Assembly: GCA_964575715.1 (NCBI GenBank)
Contig: CAZNSG010000225.1
Location: forward strand, 1-5,265
Direction of reading: 5' to 3'
Length of the DNA: 5,265 bases
Source of the DNA: PNAI01 sp964575715
GTDB lineage: Bacteria > Pseudomonadota > Alphaproteobacteria > Rhizobiales > Xanthobacteraceae
Both the position numbers and the translations under genes were made by a program. The notes below the pieces were generated by a model. That model was not told the origin of the DNA. It ran no database searches and saw only the letters and a list, made by a program, of their open reading frames with translations. The first letter of the stretch is position 1. Each line of letters starts with the position of its first letter. This document shows positions 1 to 5,265 of this stretch, one piece after another.

Positions 1-5
1 TGAAA

Positions 6-1024
6 ATGAAACATTCACGCGAGCGAAGTCGGTTTTTCTTTTTTTATGGCGCTGTACTTGGCGCTGTACTTGGCGCTGTGCTGACTGCGGTCTTGCGATC
101 GGACATGCGAATGCGCAAGCCTATCCGTCCCGGACGGTCAAGATCATCGTTCCGTTTGGCGCGGGTTCAGCCACCGACGTGACGGCACGACTGATCGCGG
201 ACAAGCTCGGCGAAAGCATGGGCGGCAATTTCGTGGTCGAGAATAAAACCGGCGCCGGCGGCAATATTGCGACCGATGCGGTTGCCAAGGCCGATCCCGA
301 TGGCTACACGCTGGCCTATTCGTCTTCAGGGCCGCTGGCGATCAACAAAACGCTGTTTGCGAAACTACCGTACGATCCGGAGACCGATTTCGAGCCGATC
401 TCGCTTACCGCGACGCTAGCCAACCTGCTGGTGATCAATCCGAAGGTCATTCCGGTCAAGAACGTCCAGGAGTTCATCGCCTTTGTCAAAGCGCGCCCGG
501 GACAGATCAACTATTCGTCGATCGGCAACGGCAGCTCGCAGCATCTGGCGGCGATTCAGTTCGAACTGGCGACCGGCGTAAAAATGAAGCACGTGCCTTA
601 CCGGGGGGCTCCGCCGATTGTCGTCGATCTGATTTCCGGCGAAGTGCCAGTTACGTTTCAGAACATTCCGAATGTGCTCGGTCCGCTCGGTACCGGACAG
701 ATAAAAGCCCTGGCGATTACCACAAAGAAGCGTAGCAAGGTTCTCCCGGATGTTCCGACGCTGGATGAGTCGGGCCTGAAGAATTTCGAATCTTATGCAT
801 GGTTTGGGATGCTTGCGCCAAAAGGAACGCCGCCGGCGATTGTCGAGCGGCTCAACAAAGAGGTGCTCAAGGCGTTGGCCGATCCCGTGCTGAGTAAGCG
901 CATGATCGAAATTGGCGCAGAACCAAGCCCGACGTCACGGGCCGAATTCAAAACCATGATCGCGGCCGAAGTCGTGAAGTGGCGCAAGGTGATCCAGGAT
1001 GCCGGCGTGGCGAAGGTGGACTAA
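6..1024 (+). CDS. Bug-family (TTT) periplasmic solute-binding protein, frameshifted within its signal peptide
   Basis: Periplasmic receptor of the Bug / tripartite tricarboxylate transporter family, which binds small carboxylates for uptake or sensing. The mature part runs in one open frame to TAA at 1022-1024. It shows the family hallmarks: an opening strand ending PFGAGSATDVTAR (first ligand loop), ENKTGAGG, DGYTLAY, a second loop GNGSSQHLAA, and a C-terminal LAPKGTPPAIVERLN. The first in-frame start (GTG 179) would delete the signal peptide and first strand, so it is unlikely. ATG 6 in another frame encodes a basic n-region (MKHSRERSR) and a hydrophobic GAVL-repeat core. Restoring one base near 93-97 joins this to ...AIGHANAQA-YPSRTV, a textbook signal peptidase site, giving about 339 residues, normal for the family. 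As sequenced, the ATG 6 frame stops at 180-182. It is either a real inactivating deletion or a sequencing error. Family call certain; ligand unknown. Confidence 0.88.
48..83 (+). repeat. 12-bp tandem repeat encoding GAVL units in the signal peptide
   Basis: GGCGCTGTACTT occurs twice exactly (48-59, 60-71), followed by a third copy with two changes (GGCGCTGTGCTG, 72-83) and a diverged fourth unit (84-95, Thr-Ala-Val-Leu). In the frame of ATG 6 this spells GAVL-GAVL-GAVL-TAVL, the hydrophobic core of the export signal. Because the unit is a multiple of three, gain or loss of copies would change core length by four residues without shifting frame, so the repeat itself does not explain the frameshift just downstream. 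Confidence 0.85.
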
Positions 1025-1314
1025 AAGCCGCGCTCTGTGTCCAGTACAAATGCCGATCCGCCTTCTTCCACGTCACCAAGCTTGCGCTCCCGGCTGCGAC
1101 CTCCCGGGTTCCACTCATTTTGCGGGGCTGCCCCGCACCGGAACCGGCCGGGCATGTCCGCGAAGCATGGTGCCGGACAAAAAATAAATGCTAGGAAAGT
1201 TATAAAGTCACAGCGCGAGAAGCTGTGGGGCTTGCGAGTGCGTAAGCGGGACGGGAGACTGATCTTATGTACAGAAATTCGACAGACGCTGCGCCGGCAG
1301 CCAAGGAGTCAAAA
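1025..1314. other. intergenic gap with short hairpins, no credible gene
   Basis: The 290 bases between the Bug gene and the decarboxylase contain only short overlapping frames with no recognisable protein. Three inverted repeats are visible: TGCGGGG-ctg-CCCCGCA (1121-1137), TGTCCG / CGGACA (1155-1179, 13-nt loop, followed by an A-rich run) and CACAGC / GCTGTG (1209-1227, 7-nt loop). None is followed by a T tract on either strand, so none is a convincing intrinsic terminator. TATAAA at 1201-1206 could be a -10 box for the decarboxylase, but no good -35 stands at the right distance. The gap argues against tight co-transcription of the two flanking genes without excluding it. Confidence 0.5.
1303..1308 (+). 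promoter_or_regulatory. ribosome binding site deciding the UbiD-family start
   Basis: AAGGAG stands six bases before ATG 1315, an optimal Shine-Dalgarno. The earlier in-frame ATG at 1267 would add 16 residues unlike the family N-terminus and has no comparable site before it. The shorter protein begins MQFGDLRGWIAAL, as UbiD-family proteins usually do. Confidence 0.85.
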
Positions 1315-2796
1315 ATGCAGTTTGGAGATTTGCGCGGTTGGATCGCGGCGCTAAAAAAAGCAGGCGAGTTGCACGAAATTAACACCGAAGTGAACTGGGA
1401 TTGCGAACTGGGCGCCGTCACGCGGCGCGTGTTTGGCAACGGCGATGGACCCGCGCTGCTGTTCAATCGCATCAAGGATTACACCGACGGGCGCTGCACG
1501 CAGCTGTTCACTGGGGGCCTGTCGAATTATTCGCGCGTCGCCATGATGTTCGGGCTGCCGAAGAACGCGCCGATCACCGATATGGTGAAGGCCGCGCGCA
1601 AGGCGTTCGCGAGCCGCGTGCCGCCGGTCGTGGTCAAGACCGGGCCGGTGAAGGAAAACATCCTCAAGGGCAAGGACATCGATCTGTTCGAGTTCCCGGT
1701 GCCGCGCTGGCACCGGCTCGACGGCGGACGCTACATCAACACGATGCAGGGCTCGGTGACGCGCGATCCGATCTCGGGGCGGATGAATGTCGGCATCTAT
1801 CGCGGCATGATCGGCCAGAAGGACACCATTCCGGTGCTGCTGTGGCGCCCGCAGAACTGGGGCCAGGACATGCAGAAATACACCGACAAGCATCAGGAAA
1901 TGCCGGTGGCGTTCATCTACGGCTGGGAGCCGTGCCTGCCGTTTTGCGCGTCGTCGCCGATCCCGCCGGATGTTTCCGAATACGACGTGATGGGCGCCGT
2001 GCGCGGCGCGCCGGTGGAGCTGGTCGAATGCGAGACGGTGCCGCTGCAGGTGCCGGCGAGCGCGGAGATCGTGATCGAAGGCTTTATTTCATCCGATCCG
2101 GCGACGTTCGAGATGGAAGGTCCGTTCGGCGAATACACCGGTTATTTCGGCGGCGACCAGGCGCCCAAGCACAAGGTGCGCGTCACCTGCATCATGCATC
2201 GCAACAAGCCGATCTTCCGCGGCACGCTGGAAGGCACCATGCCTAAGATGGTGAGCGAGAACGGCATCATGAGTTCGGTGCAGCGGGCGGCCTTGGCGTG
2301 GAACATTTTGGAGCGCTCGGGCGTGCCGGGCGTCACCGACGTACATTGTCCGGCGACGAACAACGGCACCACGCTGATGATTCAGCTGCGCCAGACCTAT
2401 CGCGGGCAGGCGAAACAAGCCGCCGCCGCGATCTGGGGCTCGAACGCCGCGCACTTGCGCTACAAGAACATCTGGGTGGTGGACGAGGATATCGACATCC
2501 ACGACTACGGCGCGATCGACTGGGCGTTTGCCTACCGCGTCAACGCGGCGGAGGACGACATCGTGTTCTTTCCGGGCACGTTCGGCTCCGCGCTCGATCC
2601 CAGCACGCGGCTGAAATACCGCAACACCGCGCTGTACGGCACGGGCAAATGGTGCCGCGTGCTGATCGATGCGACGGTCAATCTGGATTTCGAGCCCGAG
2701 CCGGCCTATGGCGGCGATCGCTATCCGCCTTCGGTCAAGCCCGATCCGCGGGACTGGGAGCTGGTGGAGAAGCGCTGGAAAGATTACGGGTTTTAA
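1315..2796 (+). CDS. UbiD-family prenylated-FMN-dependent decarboxylase
   Basis: Cytoplasmic decarboxylase of the UbiD family (493 residues, close to the family norm of about 490-500). Members use prenylated FMN, made by UbiX, and a divalent metal to decarboxylate aromatic or alpha,beta-unsaturated acids. Visible hallmarks are FGDLRGWIAALKKAGEL at the N-terminus; N158 and R163 in MNVGIYRGM, spaced like Asn168 and Arg173 of fungal Fdc1; EIVIEG at 251-256; and EGPFGE, whose E268 and E273 match the spacing of the Fdc1 catalytic glutamates. The metal-ligand histidine expected about 18 residues after R163 is absent (R-P-Q-N-W, 178-182). Which acid is used cannot be read: the ubiquinone-pathway role is possible, but the neighbouring solute-binding proteins favour catabolism of an imported acid. 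It sits 290 bases after the Bug gene on the same strand and converges on infA. No UbiX partner is in the window. Confidence 0.93.
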   Translation: MQFGDLRGWIAALKKAGELHEINTEVNWDCELGAVTRRVFGNGDGPALLFNRIKDYTDGRCTQLFTGGLSNYSRVAMMFGLPKNAPITDMVKAARKAFASRVPPVVVKTGPVKENILKGKDIDLFEFPVPRWHRLDGGRYINTMQGSVTRDPISGRMNVGIYRGMIGQKDTIPVLLWRPQNWGQDMQKYTDKHQEMPVAFIYGWEPCLPFCASSPIPPDVSEYDVMGAVRGAPVELVECETVPLQVPASAEIVIEGFISSDPATFEMEGPFGEYTGYFGGDQAPKHKVRVTCIMHRNKPIFRGTLEGTMPKMVSENGIMSSVQRAALAWNILERSGVPGVTDVHCPATNNGTTLMIQLRQTYRGQAKQAAAAIWGSNAAHLRYKNIWVVDEDIDIHDYGAIDWAFAYRVNAAEDDIVFFPGTFGSALDPSTRLKYRNTALYGTGKWCRVLIDATVNLDFEPEPAYGGDRYPPSVKPDPRDWELVEKRWKDYGF

Positions 2797-2805
2797 TTTC
2801 GTCTA

Positions 2806-2860
2806 ATACCAACTCACACAAATGGCCATTCTGGCCGAGCCGCATTGTCGGCCATGGCCA
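2806..2860 (-). terminator. hairpin terminator of infA with conserved tail
   Basis: One base after the infA stop lies a composite hairpin: outer arms TGGCCA (2823-2828 / 2855-2860), an inner perfect stem TGGCCGA / TCGGCCA (2832-2838 / 2848-2854), a 9-nt loop and a 3-nt bulge. Read on the minus strand it is followed by TTTGTGTGAGTTGGTAT, a weak T-rich tail. It lies between convergent genes and could also stop transcription from the UbiD-family gene, but on the plus strand no T tract follows. The tail matches the one after the second Bug gene (3285-3300). Confidence 0.55.
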
Positions 2861-2861
2861 A

Positions 2862-3140
2862 TCAGCGCCGGCGAAATTGTCCGCGCACGGGAGGTCGCTG
2901 CGCCGCCGCCATCGGCCGTTCGTCCTTGTGGCGGAAGATGATACGCCCCTTGCTAAGATCATAAGCGGACATTTCGACCGTCACCCGGTCTCCGGCGAGC
3001 GTCTTGATGCGGTTCTTGCGCATTCTGCCTGCGGCGTACGCGATGATCGCGTGACCATTGTCCAGCTGAACGCGGAATCGGGTATCGGGCAGGAGTTCAG
3101 TGACGAGCCCCTCAAGTTCGATCAAGTCTTCCTTCGGCAT
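2862..3140 (-). CDS. infA: translation initiation factor IF-1, second-copy (InfA2) type with C-terminal tail
   Basis: IF-1 binds the ribosomal A site of the 30S subunit during initiation. The 92-residue product begins MPKEDLIELEGLV and contains the OB-fold core with NGH, GRMRKN, LAGDRVTVEMSAYDLSKGRI and IFRHK, closely matching E. coli IF-1 (72 residues). A further 20 or so residues, RHKDERP then a proline- and arginine-rich end (RGQFRRR), extend past the canonical C-terminus. I know such tails from the second IF-1 (InfA2) of Burkholderia-like Betaproteobacteria, which also carry a standard copy in the ribosomal protein operon. The start is supported by AGAAGG about six bases upstream of the ATG (codon at 3138-3140). 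It appears to be monocistronic, with its own promoter and a hairpin right after the stop. Confidence 0.95.
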   Translation of the reverse strand: MPKEDLIELEGLVTELLPDTRFRVQLDNGHAIIAYAAGRMRKNRIKTLAGDRVTVEMSAYDLSKGRIIFRHKDERPMAAAQRPPVRGQFRRR

Positions 3141-3161
3141 GCTACCCTTCTGATGTCGACC

Positions 3162-3189
3162 ATTCTAAAGCGGTACGGCCGCCGCTCAA
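3162..3189 (-). promoter_or_regulatory. putative sigma-70 promoter of infA
   Basis: On the minus strand, TTGAGC (3184-3189, 4/6 to consensus) is separated by 16 bases from TAGAAT (3162-3167, 5/6). Transcription would begin near 3155, leaving a leader of about 15 bases that contains the AGAAGG ribosome binding site. The -35 box lies in the loop and edge of a perfect inverted repeat (3177-3202). Confidence 0.45.
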
Positions 3190-3202
3190 TTCAACGGCGG
3201 CC
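3177..3202. repeat. perfect inverted repeat overlapping the infA -35 region
   Basis: GGCCGCCG (3177-3184) and CGGCGGCC (3195-3202) form a perfect 8-bp dyad around a 10-base spacer, CTCAATTCAA. Nearly all of the putative infA -35 hexamer lies in the spacer. It may be an operator or simply a DNA/RNA hairpin; no T tract follows on either strand, so it does not look like a terminator. Confidence 0.6.
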
Positions 3203-3210
3203 AATGGCGC

Positions 3211-3255
3211 GGGAGAGCGTGTGAGCCGGCTCTCTCGGTGACGGCAATGCGTCAC
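3211..3255. repeat. two further inverted repeats upstream of infA
   Basis: GGGAGAGC (3211-3218) pairs with GCTCTCTC (3229-3236) across a 10-base loop with one G-T pair. Immediately after, GTGACG (3238-3243) pairs with CGTCAC (3250-3255) across six bases. With the dyad at 3177-3202 they make three consecutive hairpins in 80 bases of the gap between infA and the second Bug gene. The rest of this 175-base gap holds nothing coding. Confidence 0.5.
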
Positions 3256-3284
3256 GTGGTCTCGAACTTGCTGACTGCACTGTT

Positions 3285-3314
3285 ATACCAACTCTTACAA
3301 CGGGCTCTAGCCCG
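3285..3314 (-). terminator. hairpin terminator of the second Bug gene with conserved tail
   Basis: One base after the TGA (3316-3318), CGGGC and GCCCG (3301-3305 / 3310-3314) form a compact 5-bp GC stem with a 4-base loop. On the minus strand this is followed directly by TTGTAAGAGTTGGTAT (3300 down to 3285). The tail shares 14 of 16 bases with the tail after the infA hairpin and stands in the same place relative to hairpin and stop codon. A short T run makes it a weak intrinsic terminator at best. Confidence 0.45.
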
Positions 3315-3315
3315 A

Positions 3316-4314
3316 TCAGCGCGCGGGGGTGGGAGCCGCCTGCTGGGCGTTGACCTGCCGCACCACCGGCCACCACAGCCGTTCCTCGCTGCGAATGAAT
3401 TCGCCGGTCTGCGCGGGCGTCAAATCGCGCGTGTAGGTACCGAGCACATGGAACCGCTCGACCAAGTCGGGCGTGGCGACAACCTTGCGCAAGTCTTCAT
3501 TGAGCTTACGGATTATGTGGTCGGGCGTTCCCGTCGGCGCCATCAGCACGATCCATCCGCTCGACACCACGCCGGGGACGGTCTCGTTAATGGCTGGCAA
3601 ATTTGGCACATTAGTCAGACGCTTTGGCGCCGCGATGCCGAGCAGTCTGACCCCGCCGCTTTGCGTTCCCGGCGTCAAGCCGGCCAGGCCCTCGAACAGG
3701 ATCGGGATGCGCCCGGCGATGACGTCGTTGAGGGAAGCCGCCGCGCCCGCGGCATGGACGAAGGACAGATTCACCTTGGCGCGTTCGCGGAACAGCTCAC
3801 CGGTCAGATGCGACTGGCCGCCGCGGTTAGTGGCGCCGAACAACATCCCGCTTGGCGTCTTGTTGATGAGCGCGATCAGCTCCGCCACCGAATTCGCCGG
3901 GACGTCCTTGTTGACCGCAAGCCCAATGGGCTGCTCGCCAACCATGCCGACCGGCACAAACGCGCTATGCAGGTCGAACGGCATCTTGCCCTCCTGCATG
4001 ACCGGCAGCACGGTGAAGGTGGACGCCTGCGTCATGTAGAGCGTGTAGCCGTCCTTCTCGACGCCGGCCGCGGCCTGGGCGGCAATCAGCCCACCGGCGC
4101 CCGGGCGATTGAGCACGATGATCTGCTGCTTCCAAACTTGCGTCAGGCGGTCGGCCACCAGGCGCGTCACCACGTCCGGACTGTTGCCGGCGGCGGCCGG
4201 GGTGATGAAGGTCACAGGTTTGGTGGGATAGTCCTGCGCTTGGGCGAACTGGCTCATGACCAAGACGGCCGATGCCGCAAACCACAATCGCAAACATAAC
4301 TGCTGCAGACGCAT
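3316..4314 (-). CDS. Bug-family (TTT) periplasmic solute-binding protein, intact
   Basis: Second extracytoplasmic receptor of the Bug family, 332 residues from the chosen ATG (4312-4314). The start is set by GGAG six bases upstream and by the signal peptide that follows: MRLQQLCLRLW, a hydrophobic stretch to MSQ, then FAQA-QDYPTKP with cleavage after about residue 26. The frame stays open upstream to 4467, but that extension has no ribosome binding site and would bury the signal. Family marks are FITPAAAGNSPDVVTR (first ligand loop), LNRPGAGG, KDGYTLYM, ATNRGGQSHL (second loop) and APTGTPDHIIRKLN. It is clearly divergent from the Bug protein at 6-1024, so it is not a recent duplicate and probably binds a different ligand, which I cannot name. 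No transporter membrane subunit lies nearby; orphan receptors are normal for this family. Confidence 0.93.
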   Translation of the reverse strand: MRLQQLCLRLWFAASAVLVMSQFAQAQDYPTKPVTFITPAAAGNSPDVVTRLVADRLTQVWKQQIIVLNRPGAGGLIAAQAAAGVEKDGYTLYMTQASTFTVLPVMQEGKMPFDLHSAFVPVGMVGEQPIGLAVNKDVPANSVAELIALINKTPSGMLFGATNRGGQSHLTGELFRERAKVNLSFVHAAGAAASLNDVIAGRIPILFEGLAGLTPGTQSGGVRLLGIAAPKRLTNVPNLPAINETVPGVVSSGWIVLMAPTGTPDHIIRKLNEDLRKVVATPDLVERFHVLGTYTRDLTPAQTGEFIRSEERLWWPVVRQVNAQQAAPTPAR

Positions 4315-4320
4315 AGCGTA

Positions 4321-4324
4321 CTCC
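4321..4324 (-). promoter_or_regulatory. ribosome binding site of the second Bug gene
   Basis: Read on the minus strand, GGAG lies six bases before ATG 4314. This fixes the start at the signal peptide methionine rather than at the upstream in-frame ATGs (4362 and 4467), which lack such a site. Confidence 0.7.
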
Positions 4325-4360
4325 GCTTTTGCAAACTGGGGCTTCTCGCCCTCAATTGTC

Positions 4361-4388
4361 ATACTAACACGCCCGGCGATTGGGTAAA
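4361..4388 (-). promoter_or_regulatory. possible promoter of the second Bug gene
   Basis: On the minus strand TTTACC (4383-4388, 4/6) and TAGTAT (4361-4366, 4/6) are separated by 16 bases and would give a leader of about 40 bases before ATG 4314. Both hexamers are weak, so this is only a candidate. Confidence 0.25.
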
Positions 4389-4598
4389 CTGCGGCATGGA
4401 GGTGTGCGTTCCGTGGCAGAAAGCGGTGTCGCCCGCGGTTCGCGCGTGGGGAGTGGTATGCGCACAACGCGATGCAGGTCGGATGAGTGTTGGTGGTGGT
4501 AAACTTCTCTGAATTGCGTGGGAAATTGTTCGGCGGACAGGCTGCCGACGTGCGGAAAATCGCGTATCAGCAAATTGCTGCTAAGCTATTGAGGAAAA
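4389..4598. other. intergenic region downstream of tRNA-Arg, no gene seen
   Basis: This stretch separates the tRNA 3' end from the upstream region of the second Bug gene, both on the minus strand. Short frames here resemble nothing known. After the tRNA CCA the minus strand reads TTTTCC, then two weak dyads: CAGCA-aat-TGCTG (4568-4580) and TCGGC / GCCGA (4530-4534 / 4544-4548, 9-base loop), the latter followed by ACAATTTCC. Either might help end the tRNA transcript, but neither is strong. Confidence 0.4.
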
Positions 4599-4675
<77 letters not shown>

Positions 4676-4683
4676 GGGATTGA

Positions 4684-4716
4684 ATATTAGATAGCCGAAG
4701 GGCGCCAAAGCGGCAA
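4684..4716 (-). promoter_or_regulatory. possible promoter of tRNA-Arg
   Basis: On the minus strand TTGCCG (4711-4716, 4/6) stands 17 bases from TATCTA (4688-4693, 3/6), which overlaps a second candidate box, TAATAT (4684-4689). The AT-rich patch lies just before the tRNA 5' end at 4675, as a tRNA promoter should, leaving a very short leader. Confidence 0.35.
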
Positions 4717-4751
4717 CGGCGGATATGTGGGCGCCGTTCGCTGCGGAAGCG

Positions 4752-4782
4752 TTGGCGGTCGCCCCTCCGGATGTTCTATAAT
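4752..4782 (+). promoter_or_regulatory. promoter of glutaryl-CoA dehydrogenase
   Basis: A perfect TATAAT at 4777-4782 is preceded by TTGGCG at 4752-4757 (4/6) with a rather long spacer of 19 bases. Transcription would start near 4789, giving a leader of about 37 bases that includes GGAGG at 4815-4819. The -10 is strong; the -35 assignment is less sure. Confidence 0.55.
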
Positions 4783-4825
4783 GATTGAAACGGGCAGGCG
4801 GGCATTCAAGAACCGGAGGCGTGCG

Positions 4826-5265
4826 ATGTCGCAAGTGGTCGAAAAAACTAGCGCGAAGCCTGCTGTCCTGCTCAAGGATTCCGACTTCAACTGGCAGGAC
4901 CCGCTCGATCTGGACGGCGAACTCACGGAAGAAGAGCGCATGGTGCGCGAGACCGCGCGCGCATTCGCCCAAGACAAGCTGATGCCGCAGGTGAAGCTGG
5001 CCTACCGCGAAGAGCGTTTCGACCGCGGCATCATCACGGAAATGGGCCGGCTTGGCCTGCTCGGGCCGACAATTCCGGACGAGTACGGCGGCGCGGGCCT
5101 GGGCTATGTCGCCGCGGGCCTGATCACGCGCGAGCTTGAGCGCGTCGATTCCGGCTACCGCTCGGCCATGTCGGTGCAGTCCTCGCTGGTCATGCAGCCG
5201 ATCTTCGCCTATGGCACGCAAGCGCAGCGCAAGAAATATCTGCCCAAGCTCGCGCGCGGCGAGAT
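4826..5265 (+). CDS. gcdH: glutaryl-CoA dehydrogenase, N-terminal part (cut by window edge)
   Basis: FAD-dependent acyl-CoA dehydrogenase that oxidises and decarboxylates glutaryl-CoA to crotonyl-CoA in lysine, tryptophan and anaerobic aromatic degradation, passing electrons to ETF. The 146 codons present match the N-terminal helical domain of the family: FNWQDPLDLDGELTEEE (21-37), LMPQV, EMGRLGLLGPTIPDEYGGAG (72-91) and ERVDSGYRSAMSVQSSLV (105-122). The last motif distinguishes glutaryl-CoA dehydrogenases from other acyl-CoA dehydrogenases. R112-S113 in it correspond to the Arg-Ser pair that contacts the glutaryl carboxylate in the human enzyme. ATG 4826 is set by GGAGG six bases upstream. 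The catalytic glutamate and flavin-binding C-terminal half lie beyond the right edge. A CoA transferase often follows this gene, but that cannot be seen here. Confidence 0.95.
   Translation, partial: MSQVVEKTSAKPAVLLKDSDFNWQDPLDLDGELTEEERMVRETARAFAQDKLMPQVKLAYREERFDRGIITEMGRLGLLGPTIPDEYGGAGLGYVAAGLITRELERVDSGYRSAMSVQSSLVMQPIFAYGTQAQRKKYLPKLARGE

Noticed and set aside
179..1024. Start of the first Bug gene at GTG 179
   Set aside because: This would remove the signal peptide and the first beta strand with its ligand loop. In-frame coding similarity continues upstream to the AQA cleavage site at about 113-121.
1121..1137. Hairpin TGCGGGG / CCCCGCA as the terminator of the first Bug gene
   Set aside because: No T tract follows on the plus strand; the bases after it are GC-rich. 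Kept only as an unexplained hairpin.
1401..2246. Plus-strand 281-codon frame and minus-strand frames within the UbiD-family gene
   Set aside because: All are alternative frames of a strongly conserved gene and show no independent start signals or recognisable motifs.
2298..3224. Plus-strand open frame of 308 codons spanning the end of the UbiD-family gene and infA
   Set aside because: It runs out of frame through conserved UbiD coding sequence and antisense through infA. Composition is arginine-rich and no domain is visible.
3238..4299. Long plus-strand open frame of 353 codons opposite the second Bug gene
   Set aside because: It is antisense to a clear Bug protein with signal peptide and ribosome binding site. 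Its product is rich in Arg/His/Gly with no family motif, typical of a shadow frame in GC-rich DNA.

Overview
The window looks like an ordinary chromosomal stretch of a GC-rich betaproteobacterium of Burkholderiales type. The evidence is two Bug-type solute-binding proteins (a family greatly expanded in that group), an IF-1 with the arginine-rich C-terminal tail typical of the second infA copy of Betaproteobacteria, and a tRNA-Arg(CCG) almost identical to the proteobacterial consensus. The assignment comes from protein and RNA resemblance read by eye, not from a search.

Layout, left to right. (1) 6-1024, plus strand: a Bug / tripartite tricarboxylate transporter solute-binding protein. Its signal peptide is in a different frame from its mature domain, so the gene as sequenced carries a one-base deletion near 93-97. 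(2) 1025-1314: a 290-base gap with several short hairpins and no credible gene. (3) 1315-2796, plus: a UbiD-family prenylated-FMN decarboxylase, with an N-terminus chosen by a strong ribosome binding site. (4) 2862-3140, minus: infA (second-copy type), convergent with the decarboxylase, with a hairpin directly after its stop and a promoter overlapped by inverted repeats. (5) 3316-4314, minus: a second, intact Bug protein. (6) 4599-4675, minus: tRNA-Arg(CCG) with encoded CCA. (7) 4826 to the right edge, plus: the N-terminal 146 codons of glutaryl-CoA dehydrogenase, behind a perfect TATAAT box.

How the genes may fit together: Bug proteins bind carboxylates in the periplasm, UbiD-family enzymes decarboxylate (often aromatic) acids, and glutaryl-CoA dehydrogenase lies at the end of several aromatic and lysine degradation routes. 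Uptake followed by decarboxylation of an organic acid is therefore a reasonable guess for the left half, but the substrate cannot be read from the sequence. The transporter membrane subunits (TctA/TctB) and the prFMN synthase UbiX are not in the window. infA and the tRNA are housekeeping genes with no evident link to the catabolic genes.

I found no previously undescribed defence, mobile or biosynthetic system. The most interesting details are the frameshifted signal peptide with its 12-bp tandem repeat, an identical 3'-end architecture after both minus-strand protein genes (TGA, one T, hairpin, then TTGTNNGAGTTGGTAT), the inverted repeats upstream of infA, and the apparent loss of the usual metal-ligand histidine in the UbiD-family protein.
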